NCBI RefSeq assembly: GCF_001949145.1
Contig: NW_019091452.1
Location: forward strand, 188,001-248,000
From: Acanthaster planci
Lineage: Eukaryota; Echinodermata; Asteroidea; Valvatida; Acanthasteridae
Length of the DNA stretch: 60,000 bases
Direction of reading: 5' to 3'
The notes beneath the pieces are model-generated. The model made no database searches. It was not told the origin of the DNA and was given only the letters and a program-made list of their open reading frames with translations. Below, one piece after another: positions 48,196 through 59,349 of the stretch (position 1 is the stretch's first letter; every line of letters starts with the position of its first letter). The translations under genes and the position numbers were made by a program.

Positions 48196-49774
48196 GTAAC
48201 TAATCAAATTAGTGGTGCAGTTGACCACGTAGGGGTACCTACCTGTGAGAATCATTTATACGTAATTAATTGCTTGTGTATAAAGGGTAATTGATGCACT
48301 GACATTGAATAAACCAATCACACTGTTGCACACCTGCAAATCTTGTTGGAATTCTAGCGTCCCCTAGTTTTACTCGTTCTCGTACCTTGCATTCCCAGAG
48401 TCTCTCATTTAGCTCAGCTATGCATTATGGAAATGTAGCACAGACGCAAATTTTGTATTAAGTTATTCATGCTGTACTCTAGCGTGATCGTGTGTTCCTT
48501 CACTCCTTTGTCCTTGTGTTTTCTTTGCTCAGTTTTGGCATGTTGGAAATTCCCCTTCACTTGGCTGCGTGGTTGGGCGTGGTAAGGTTCCAAGGAACGC
48601 TAACATTCAGAAACCTCGGACTTTGTAACTATCAGTCATTCACCAACGATGACCGGGTTAGCACTTTCACGCACCCTGCTCTATACTTTTTACACGTGAC
48701 TTCTTATTCCGCATTTCACTTTTTTACACACGACACTTAGATTCTTGCACACGACTCTTGCAGGAAGTCATGGTACCCTTTGAGATTTAAGAGTCCCATT
48801 GATTGAGCTGTTCAACGACGCTCATGTTTCATTAATTCCTAAACCTCCGGAATCCTGTAGGAGAAGCACATTTTTCCCTAGCTCGTCGGACAGGTGCGGC
48901 AGACCAAATCCTTGGTACAAGAGCCAAACCTAACGTAGTGCAGCGGTTGGACCCTTTCCACTCTTATGGCAAAGAAAAGTAATTATTTGAATGCCCAGCT
49001 AGCTTAGCTTGGACCGATGCAAGAGTGGTACAAACTAGTCCAGGGTGCTAATGAGAGTCGTAGCGGCCCGTCACCACTACATCCGAATCGATTGCTAGAG
49101 GAGACACCCTCGTGTCCCTCGCCATCCTTGTCCTACTGACTAGCCCCGGTCCTCCCGTCTCTACTCTAAGCCAATGGTACATAGTGCGGTGATTCTATCA
49201 TTGCGCTCATCGCTATGCTGTCAGAGCGGCAGTGCGGTCGGTACATACTGCTGGCCCCGCCCAGCCATTGCTCGTCACCGTGTTGGCCAGTGACAGCTCC
49301 CACCACTTCCCGGAAAAATGAGTTTAGTCTAGATGTGCGATGCTATACACCCTTACCGTATCCACTCCGTCTGACTTTCATTTCCAATGGTCCTTCCAAA
49401 ACGTAGTTTAGGTATACAACTTCGCCTCTCTGTAACTATGCCTTTTATGTGTTGTATTATGTTAAGCTACACCTTCTTCAAACCCACATTGACCTTTGAT
49501 GAAGACATGTAAGAGCAAACAACAAACTGTACAGTTTGACTGTCACCCAAACCCACTTGTTTCCCGTACACTTTTAATAAATTGTTGGCCCCAAATATCA
49601 CATCCTGTAGACACTAGTACAGTCCATGCTACAATCGACTTGATATTAAGGGAACGCAACAATATAACTGTCTTTGGATTCACTGGTCACCGTGAGATTT
49701 AGTCCAGCCTATTTCACTTCTATTAGCATCTGTTGTAACCTTTCCTGACACTGGAATCAATTACTTAATCAGAG
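48196..49774. other. Non-coding interval
   Basis: Unlike the surrounding AT-rich DNA it has mixed composition. No protein motif, no repeat partner in the window. Confidence 0.4.
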
Positions 49775-49782
49775 AGTGGTGG

Positions 49783-49971
49783 CAGTAGCGTCGCTAGGAT
49801 TTTCCTATTGGGGCACAAGGGGGAACCAGCATCTTATGGGGGCACCAGCTTTAAGTGGTGTTGTTTTTGGAGGCAAGTTTTCGTTGGCCTTTTTTAGTAT
49901 TCATTAGTTGGGGGACCTGGGGGGACGGGAATTTGTGGGGAGGGCACGGGCTCCCCCCTGCTACGCCACTG
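49783..49971. mobile_element. 189-bp hAT-like MITE with 8-bp target duplication
   Basis: The ends are CAGTAGCGTCGCTAGG and, in reverse, CAGTGGCGTAGCAG. Flanking octamers are AGTGGTGG (49775-49782) and AGCGGTGG (49972-49979), matching at 7 of 8 positions. The interior is G-rich and non-coding. Older relatives of these ends occur elsewhere in the window. Confidence 0.8.
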
Positions 49972-49984
49972 AGCGGTGGTAAAC

Positions 49985-50690
49985 TTCCACCAAACGAACA
50001 GCCCCTAAGGCATAGTCCATCGTTGGTCCCCTGCGCGTTTGGAAAGCTGCTAATTTTTGCGTAGGGTTAAATAAATATATTTGTAGGGCTAGGCCAGGCC
50101 AATTCCATCTCCAATCAGGCCAGTCTGCTGGTCTGCCACAAAGGTGCCCTGGATACGGATGAGTTTCAATTCCATTTTCCTCCGTCAGAATTATTAATTA
50201 ATGATTAATTTCATACAGTCGATGCGAATGTGGGGAGTGTAGAGGCATGTTTGAAATCTTTTCAATTGATCCACCAATCTCAAATTATCAAATTCATCCA
50301 AGACAAATTTAACGTTTGCTTGAAAAACCAGTTTATTTGCCAATTTGAACGAGTAAATGAAGAAAATACAGCTGATCATTTCAAAAATGTGTACATTTGG
50401 ACTGTTCTCGGCATGTCCGTGTTACCACCGCCCGTAATGTTGTTAATTGTTTGCTCCCGAGGTCATAAAGGTCTTCTCTCTCAGCTACCTAAAGCTGAAA
50501 ACAAGCGCTGGTACTCCTGAGAGGGCAACCAGTCCTTTTTTTTACTGGCAAGCAATTTCCTTAGCAGTGACTTGTGAGCTAGACCTGGTTTGTTATTGGC
50601 TCCTGCGTGCTTTTATTAAAATGCCATAAATATACCATTCTTATGTATGAGTTTGCATGAATTCGATACACATCACAGATGTACACCTTT
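49985..50690. other. Non-coding interval
   Basis: An ORF at 50230-50517 (plus) has no recognisable motif and no supporting context; not called. Confidence 0.4.
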
Positions 50691-50699
50691 ATCCTGAAC

Positions 50700-52761
50700 A
50701 ATGGCCCCGAAATAGCTTATATGGTACCCCCCGGCTTTTCCATGGCCGGGCAAGACATCCCCCCACCTTTCCCCACCCCCGAATTCCAACACAGATTTAC
50801 GCCACTGGTAAGAGGGCAAGTCAAGGGAGCAAGGGATATGAAATGATTGTCAACTTTGCTAACCTACTGGAAGCTCAGCACGTTTTGCTTGTCTCTATAT
50901 TAACCAAAGGAAACCCTGATGTTTCTTTGACCACCCTCAGATTGCCACACATTGTAAAACCAACGCACATAAGAAAGGCGTCTTTGCGTCCGTTGTAAAA
51001 ATGTAACCGTTTGAAATGAAACACCTTTTATATTAACACTCAAAAGTATTTGTTTGTTTCAAACATAAAAACCAAACCGTGCTTAGCTAACACCACAACA
51101 CGTTCAAAAACTTTTACCAAGAGCGTTTAAAACGTCTTTAAAACAGTAATACTTGTTTTTACAGTGTTGTCCAGAAACCCGTTGGGATTTCTTTCCACGT
51201 CGTCGCTCTCTGCTCTGCCTTGGTCGTTTGTTATCGCTTCGCCCTTTAGCATTATGTAGAAAACTGCCACCTCTTTAGGGCGAGTAACTCGACATTTATC
51301 TAATAATGCGTTGCTTCCACCCTGTCATGTGCTGACCACATTTTAGTTCGATCAGTACAGTGATTCCGAACATACTGCTGGTCTTATGAAGCTGTTGATA
51401 CTACAGCGATGCCCTTGTGCTGTGTTCACTCTTTCCGACCACAACCCATAGTCCTGCATGCCGCGTCAGTAATTAATTTCTCCACCTTTAAGTGTTACAC
51501 TACTTGCCTAAGACACCACACTTCTCCTGTTTTCACAACCAAACGAAGCAATGAAAGCGATTCAAAAAAAAATAAACCAGCTAGTTTGACAGTCATCCAA
51601 GACCTTTTGTCCCGCTCTGATCGATAAATTGTTGACCTTGAATGAATAAATAGTAGTAATGCTATCGCCTGCCTGATACCAAGGGGAACGCAAAAATTTA
51701 CGAATAATGTGGAACAACCGCCTTTGAAGTTGACAAAAACAATGGGAAACCAGAAATACGAGGTTGAACACTTCAATACATAACATGATTTATGATTGTC
51801 CGAATTTACTGAGACTCTCTCAAACGAATGTTTGATTCTTTGAATCTTTGAAAGGCAGGGAAAAGAGTAATGATTTCCAGCGATTGTATAAAAATACAAA
51901 TTGCTCTGGTGAAGTGCTTTGGTTTAATTGTATTAAAATCATTAAAGATTTTTGTCTCTGTGCATGCCTAGTTTCCACCGGTTTCTACTACCGGTTTGCA
52001 TTGTACAAACCAAACGAATCTGTACACATTTCTCACCAAAACTAATTATCCAACCACTCAATCAGCAATGGGACGATGCTTCTTCTTTCGACCTGTTTGT
52101 TTCCACTTCTCGTCTACTTGTTAATTTTTTTTCTACTCTCCGCCCATCAGATTTCTGAATATAGGTTCCTATACAGTTTCTTCTGTGTGGGTACTTCGTT
52201 AAGGTGCACTCTCAATTCCCAGTACCAGCAAGTTCCCAACGATTTTGATTACAACCGTTTCTGGATGTGTGCTTTCGGAAGGGTTCGTAAAATGTCATCT
52301 ACAAATATGGACAATATGTACACTGCACTTCTGGAACTTCAATCGCGAACATCCATCCCTGGGATCTCGGGGCATCATTAACGAATGGTAACTATGAAGA
52401 TTGATTAATAAAGTTATTGAAGTCAGGAGTTGTTCTTTTCTAGCCAGTTTTTGCAGGCATGGTATAACGAATGCGTTAATTATTTCCCTGCCCCAATTTT
52501 TATAGTGTCGTCTATCTGTCTTTTCTAGTGTTGTCCAAGGCCGTGCAATGCAGACCGCATCGGCCTCGTAGTCCAAAAAATCCTGTAACATCAATGAAAA
52601 AAACAAGTAAAACTTTTGTTTGTTTTAGACCTGCAATTGAAACCAAAAGTGCACCTACAAAATCTAACAGAGTGTCGATGACAAAATTATGCGGGTAAGA
52701 CTTCTACGGGCCTTAGTTTTACTGTAACAAAAGTCACAAGGTTTCTAAATTTTGTGAGGTA
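50700..52761. repeat. Shared upstream module, gene D copy (reversed)
   Basis: Reverse-complement alignment with 17700-20215, from the old MITE end (CAACACAGATTTACGCCACT at 50788) through TATAGGTTCCTATACAGT to the gene D promoter. Confidence 0.78.
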
Positions 52762-52768
52762 TATAAAG
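52762..52768 (+). promoter_or_regulatory. TATA box of gene D
   Basis: TATAAAG inside GGTATATAAAGTCACTCAAC, 106 nt before the ATG at 52874. Confidence 0.72.
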
Positions 52769-52873
52769 TCACTCAACAACGATCTTTTTTATTCACAGTG
52801 ATTTTCTCTTTCGAGTACACTTGACCATTTGTTTCCATTTCCATACGGAGACTTGACTTCACAGATTTTGAGA

Positions 52874-55800
52874 ATGACTACCATGTGGAAGCTGGTGGCT
52901 CTTGCAGCTGCGTTTGTGACGGTTTCATCTTCGGCCATAATGGTGAGCACTGACTAACAAGGCGTATTAAACCACTGCAACATCTTAAAATGGGTGTTGG
53001 TGCAGTGCTTATTTGTTGTTTTTAACCATTGGTCCATAACTTCATAACTGCTGTTAGTAATAATTTTCATCGGTAGTCAATCATCTCTGTTTCCTCCGAC
53101 AATTTGGAAGATATGTACATGAATGCCCTCAATCCGGATATGCAACTTTGCCATTCCTCATTTGTTTTAAAAAGGGTTCAACCCATTTCGCTAAATATGC
53201 AGGCGATTTCGCGCCAAAGTGTGTTTTAAGGTATGCCAGGTCAAGCATAAGTATTCATATGAATATTACCAAAAGATATATTCTTCAAAAATGTTTGAGT
53301 AAATGGATATATGTTTGAATGTTCATGGTGATTTAGGTAAACCGATATGTGTAGTGTTATTGGTGAGTTGAGCGCTTGAAATTGAAGAGCTTAGTATACC
53401 ATACTTAGAGGCCTTGGAAGACGGATCATTGACCGAAATAAAGAGAGAGAGACACAGAAATGCATACAGAACATCAGAGATGCAAGACAGTAGCTAGATT
53501 TATTTGCAACAAAAATGTGACAACTTATGTTTTCTACAATCCAACAAGATTACTTTGGTAGGTATTTAGTAGATTTTCATTACACTCTCATTAACCCTAC
53601 ACTACCACATCAGCCTTAATTCGTGAGTAGGCCTATGATAACTGTTTACTCTCGTCCTGCTGGCATTCGTTATCGAATTCGACGAGTGTTACTGCGAAAA
53701 TCATCACCAGGTTATGCGTTGTTTTCAAAATGTGCGCAAAATTCAATCTTTATTTTGCAAATTCAAAAAACATTTTCTGAAAATGTCTTTTACAGTTTTA
53801 TTGGCCTAGTCTGTTTCATTTTAATGAATGCTTGCTCTGTCAGCTACAAGTTTTGGCATGAGAGCGGGGTCAGAAGATTCACTAGCCCGACTACCAACAG
53901 TTTGGAAAACTTGTTAGTGCGTTAAATTGTGCAGACAAGTGCGACCAAAAGGTATTAAGAAATTTAAATGTCCCCTGACAACAAAGTATTCCCCCTCCCC
54001 GGTACTCCGGGATACATTTATTTCATGTTGGCGACGAAAGACGTCCCAAATATATAAATTTGCCTACTACAAAGAAATTTGTTACAACAATCAATGAAAA
54101 CTAGCGTATTATCAAGTTTGGTAATTGTACACAGTTTGATTTATTGCCAACGCTAAGGGGAAAAAGAAGCCGTGTGCTTTTGGGTTTTCCCATTACAACA
54201 ACAGAAATTCAGATCAGACAAGAAACCTAAGATAGGAGATAGGGACAATACAAGATGATACACTGCAAGGACAGGCAACAGTAAGACTGATATGCTATCT
54301 GTTGGAGCCAGACCATTTAGAAGCATTCAAGTAGACTGACATGACTACATGAACTAGGGTTTATCATACAAACGATGTAGGTTTTGGTTTCTAGGTAAAT
54401 GCATTAGGGTTGAGGGTCTTATAAGATCATTAAGGTTGGTATAAAAGGATACAAGTCATGGGATATGATTGTTTTCTGAAAAATGAATCGGTTATAATTT
54501 ACACTTTAGTCATCCGAGGTAACTTCTAGCTGCATAGGAATGTAACAAGGAGACAATTATAACACAGTCATTGAAATCACGCAGTAAAAGACCACGTTTG
54601 TATATACACACAAATTTACCCAAGTTCGAATTTTAAAAAGTTAGTCTATATTTCGTATTCTTTACTCCAAGGTTAAGTTTACAGCCATCTTAGAGGGAAT
54701 TCTGGGAACCAAAATGCATTCAATAGCACTCAAAACATTTTTAAAAGACCTCAAATGTTGCATTGATGTAAGGATCTGCAGCAGTGAAACACATTCCAAA
54801 CTGTATGTACGTAAGATTGCTTTTCAGTGGTTGGTATCAGTACCATGAAAACGTTTCAGATTTCCATTGATGGGAAAGTCACCACCTTACAATATCTCAT
54901 CCCATCCTCATTCTCCCCGTTACCATCAAAAATTTATTCTATAACCATATGCGCTTTTCGTACAGGAATCCGATCTCGAAGTTCTGCCATCCAAGGAGGA
55001 GCAGCTGATTCAACTGCTCAGTGAGGATTTGGCTGAAATGACTCCACAAGAAATCGCCAAGTTTCTCCTTGTCGACTTTAATTCCGGTGAAGTTATTTTT
55101 ACCTAGTTGCTTTTTAACTCGTAAATGATCTGAGAGTCTCCCAGCTACAAAAGCTGTTTCTGTTAAGCCCCAATTAAGCACAGTTCCACCTACGCTCTCT
55201 TGTGGCCCAGTACCCGCACTTTGAACTTTGCAAACGAAGCTTAATTTTATTGCTGTCTCTATCAACAACAGTTGGCTGTAAACAATCTTTTAGCTGAACA
55301 CGCCTCTTTCACGACGATCCATGTCAAAGGATGTACTTGTAACGGTTTGTTGTACACTCTACCCAATAATACATTTTACAAAGACTTGCTGACCACTAAT
55401 ATAAACTTTCATTTTTTGAATCAGTCTTAGTGACGAGGAGTTCTAATTTCCAAAGGTTCAATACAAAAAGGTCAAGCGCGCAGGTTTAGAAGCAAAAAGT
55501 GAATAACCTGGGAAAGGGGTTGAACTTGTCCATTTTGATACAGAAGACCTAAATTTTTTTCGTGTTTTCCCTGAAATGATTAAAGACATAATTTACCCGG
55601 TAGTTTCTACAGTTAACCTACACTTGTGGCGTAATTCTTTCATTAATGCTGGGTAGTCTATCGCCCTTTTTTGTGTGCATGACCTGGCTCTGCAGGTGAA
55701 TTGCATGGAGCTCCAACAGACGTACATTACGAACTTCCAGGCATATTTTTATCTTTAAGTTCCCATTCCCAAATTACATATTTGACCGCAGTCCAACTCT

Positions 55801-57431
55801 CACACATATTCACCATTTTATGATTTCCAGTTAGTGTTTCAGAAGTCACGGATAAAGGACTTTCAGGTCAATGCACGCTATCTAAACAAGATCTCTCAGC
55901 TGAGTGCTGCGCCACATTGTCTTTCAAGATCTTCTGGACACGCCACACTCTCACCGGTAATGATTGTTTTGAATATTCTACCCAGTTTAGGGAGGTAACT
56001 TATTGGTATAAAGATCCCAGGAATGTGGAACCAAAGGTTTCAAGACATAAGGTTTGAAAACCTTTTTTTCCTTGCTAAGCAAACCGTCTTAGATGTAGAA
56101 ATCCAGTTTGCGTGTATGTGGACATCTTGGTGCACATTCCTCCTTTTGACTTAGTTTGTATACACCAAAGACGGTCAGCCGGCCCCCAGTTCGTACAATC
56201 TGTTTTAGTGTCAATTGCGTCATATTGACCAGAGTTTGTTTTTAGTAATATTTTATTTTGATTGCTCAAAAGGTTGATGTGCACTATTCGTTATAGTTTT
56301 GAACTGCTTTGGCCATGGATACCAAAAATAAAATCCATGCAACTTAATTATTGGTCTTAGAAGAAACGTCATGGATGCCAAATCAGCTTACTCAAAAAAC
56401 TGGTATTATTTTTGGCTGTTTGCTTCATTTTTGTGTTATATATATATATATCGTTACAGTTGGTATCTTTATTAAATAAAAATAAGTTGACCTATGCAGT
56501 AGTACGAGCTTACTGCCTAGCAGCTATAGCCAAAGTTCTCTTGTATATACTGTACCATTCTCAATAAAGGTTCTTCCCCGAGGGGTTTCTCATGTATTGT
56601 TTTGCGCTTCACGGGGTGAAGAGGTTTCCTTTTTTTATTTTCTATTTCATTCAAGGTTGCGCTTCCGTCAAGGTTCTTACAAAAGCATTTGGCCTTCACA
56701 TCAAAATAACCGCCTTGGGTCACACAATTTACGACAAAGAGATATCAGGTAAGACTTGGATAAAGCTTGGATTGTTAGATGACTTGTGCTGGATTTGTTT
56801 TCATGAAAAAAAAATTACGATTAAATGTCAGGGACGTCATTGCTATAGCTCTTCCTATCAACACACACAAAATTCAGGGGGGGCTTATCAACGTAGAGTT
56901 ATCAAATTGACACTATATCGTCAAGGTTGAGTAACAGGATTGTTCGAAGTTGCACTTTTAGCTTGGGAAGTGAAAGTTGTCATTCTTACTCCAAAGCAAT
57001 GAAAGCCAAAAATATACACATCCCCATTTTTCCCGGGTGGCATTCATACCAGTGCTGGAAAGAATACCAGCCCTTCAAAAATAGAGAGGCACATATAAAC
57101 CACCAGAACCCGACTTTTGACAAGCATCAAACAATATTTATGTCAAAACTAATGTACTTTGTCAAACAAAGCAAGACTGCTCCAGTTTTTAAGACAAAAG
57201 TGTTTAGCGGGCTAACTGATTTTTTAGTAAACTAGATTAATTTGTCTTCAAATTGCAGCCCGTGAACCACCGGCGATTTGCGTAGGCGTCCCTAAAATAA
57301 AACTGGCTAAAGTTTGCCTGGACCTCCGTAACGTCCAATGGAGCAACGGCTTTCATGCATGTGTTGCATTTGAAGTCCATCTCCTTTTCAAGACTCTGTT
57401 GGATGTTCAACTTGGATGCATTGACGTCTAA
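52874..57431 (+). CDS. Gene D: secreted eight-cysteine DUF4773-like protein, intact, 189 aa, five exons
   Basis: Coding exons are 52874-52942, 54966-55086, 55843-55956, 56656-56748 and 57259-57431, 570 nt with stop. Acceptors are tacag, ttcag, ttcaag and ttgcag; donors are gtgagc, gtgaag, gtaatg and gtaaga. Exon 1 encodes MTTMWKLVALAAAFVTV..., a signal peptide ending in a small-residue stretch. Exon 2 encodes ESDLEVLPSKEEQLIQLL...EIAKFLL. Exons 3-5 carry the cysteine domain: GQCTLSKQDLSAECC, GCASVKVLTK...YDKEISG, REPPAICVGVPK...GFHACVAFE...LGCIDV. Intron phases are 0, 1, 1, 1, exactly as in gene B. The pattern suggests a DUF4773-like extracellular domain with up to four disulfides; its biochemical role is unknown. 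A TATA box lies at 52762 and AATAAA at 57685, 254 nt after the stop. Intron 1 has about 350 bp (53285-53632) not present in copy E. A convergent C1q relic follows at 58625-59342. Confidence 0.84.
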
Positions 57432-57684
57432 AAAGGTTGACCTAACTATCCAGCTGTTAAAGAAAACTCTCCGATCGTAATTATTCCAGCAGAATTAGAT
57501 TAGACTAACCTGCATGCTCTGCTTCTTAATGCTATTAGAGTATAACTGACACAAAGCGCGTGCGCTATATAAGATTTTTCCCGATACATCGCACAAACCT
57601 AAATCTTTTTAGAGAAAACTTTTGATTCAGACTAGTGTGTAGAGGAATTTTTTGTTACTTTTTAAAGTTGATGAATTTCAGCGC

Positions 57685-57690
57685 AATAAA
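57685..57690 (+). terminator. Candidate polyadenylation signal of gene D
   Basis: AATAAA 254 nt after the stop codon. The aligned positions in B read GATAAA and in C GAAAAA (minus strand), so only D keeps a canonical hexamer here. Confidence 0.4.
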
Positions 57691-57929
57691 CAACATCTGG
57701 AGCAACCGTACACATTGATGACAATTTAAATTTCAGCAAGCCTTTGCTTGTATCAAAGAAATTACGTATAGATTCAGTAAATAAACTTTCCTGTTCAAAA
57801 CAGTGCCCTCCATTATGTATGCATTGGCCAAGTCATAAATATTTCACTACTGACTAATTTTTTTTCCAAGTGCACAGAGGGAAAAGTGAACATTCTCTGC
57901 AGTCACATATCAAAGGAGGAAATTCACAG

Positions 57930-57990
57930 ATTTCTAATAGGGGAACACGGGGTGCAGGCATCCACTGTGGTCACCTGCCACTGACTCAAG
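57930..57990 (-). mobile_element. Old hAT-like MITE fragment downstream of gene D
   Basis: On the minus strand CAGTGGCAGGTGACCACAGT and GGATGCCTGCACCCCG align with the fragments beside B and C in the same relative place. Confidence 0.4.
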
Positions 57991-58624
57991 CGGGTTAGAC
58001 ATTTTTGATCGATGTTTAACAGCATTTATTATTTAGCGTAGTAAATCTGACCATGATTGGTTGACAGATTACCATTATTATTAGTATATCTTTGAAGAAG
58101 ACGGTGAGTCATAGTTTTTCAAGCAACTGGTTGGCAGATGTCTCAGCTGCGAAGAGCAGTCTCCAAATCTCTCCTTGCAGTTAAGATTTTAATTTCTTTG
58201 CACTTGTTTAATTTTGATCTTTGCACTTTGTCCGTATCCACATTGCTACAATTGCGTCAAAACGTGAACATGATAGGCATTTTAGATTCTATCCGTGTAT
58301 GATCATCACATTTTCTTGTTTTGTTGTGGGAATTGAACACAATTAGCCTGAAGTTAGTACCCACAGAACAAAGTATAACGTTGTTAACAGCAAGATAGCA
58401 AGATATTGTCAGGTGCAAATCCCCCCAAAATTGGATCTTTTGGGGAGTATATGAATAATATAATAGATACAACGAGCTGCAAACAAGATGTGAACTGTCT
58501 TTTGTTCAATATGTTGTTCCCATTTTGAATTCATCCACAATCGCTTCGTAGACTTTGCAGCAACACGTCATTGCTATTTACTTTTTGAGGGTACAGGGGA
58601 AAGAGGTGTAGTGAAGGCTTAGAT

Positions 58625-59342
58625 GACTATACCTCAAACTGAACATGGTCGAAACGCGAAGTCCCGTCACTGCCGAATCAGCACTGCACTACCAGATGCC
58701 TGTTCAGTATGGCCAGAAGAGACAGTCTGGTTGGTGTTTTTATTAGATGAACGTAGAGGGTGCTGCTTGTCGAGCGCTGAAAACATGAACACGTATGTGC
58801 CCGGCACATTACATGTGAACGCACCAGTCGTCAAATCGAACTTTGTACATGTTTCAGCCTTCTAAAATGGCAAACGGGTGTTCTGTCTGGTAGAGATGAC
58901 CAATATGCTCATCTGCGTCACCGTGAATGCTCCCAAATTGTCAGTGTCATCTGGAGTCTCCCTTGGCTCGCCCTTTTGACCTTTGATCCCTACTTCCCAG
59001 GCGGTACCAACTGAACCAGGTGGTTGTCTGGGACCAGTCTCACCGGGCAGACCCATTCAAACTCCCAGGTTTAGCCAAGTTTCACTACTCACCAATTGCA
59101 CCAATATGACCAATCAACCCTTGAATTCGGCATCACCCCATAACCCAGTAGGGCCATAGGGTCAGGGGATCCCCAGCAGCCTTGGTTTTCCAGGCGTCGC
59201 AGCAGGTCCCTGACATCACATTGGACACATCTGAGACCCTAATCCATCGGCGCCCTAGGGAAATTGGTCCCGTAATGGCCGCTTTGAGCTTGATAGAAAT
59301 ACTCAGAAAGATAGCAACTGTGATTGGAAAACTGGATTTCAT
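58625..59342 (-). pseudogene. Collagen-C1q domain protein relic (copy 2)
   Basis: On the minus strand a signal-peptide-like start (MKSSFPITVAIFLSISIK) at 59342 is followed by a degraded collagen region and, from 59056, MGLPGETGPRQPPGSVGTAW, GIKGQKGEP and a C1q start (LGAFTVTQMSIL...STRQNTRLPF). An in-frame stop follows LPF. Past it KFDLTTGAFTCNVPGTYVF and SGSAVLIRQ can be recognised in shifting frames, ending before the last C1q strands. It converges on gene D. Whether a spliced version could skip the lesions is doubtful because the stop lies inside the C1q domain. Confidence 0.72.
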
Positions 59343-59349
59343 TTCAAAA

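Noticed and set aside
50230-50517. 96-residue ORF upstream of gene D
   Set aside because: No motif, no signal peptide, not repeated near the other copies.
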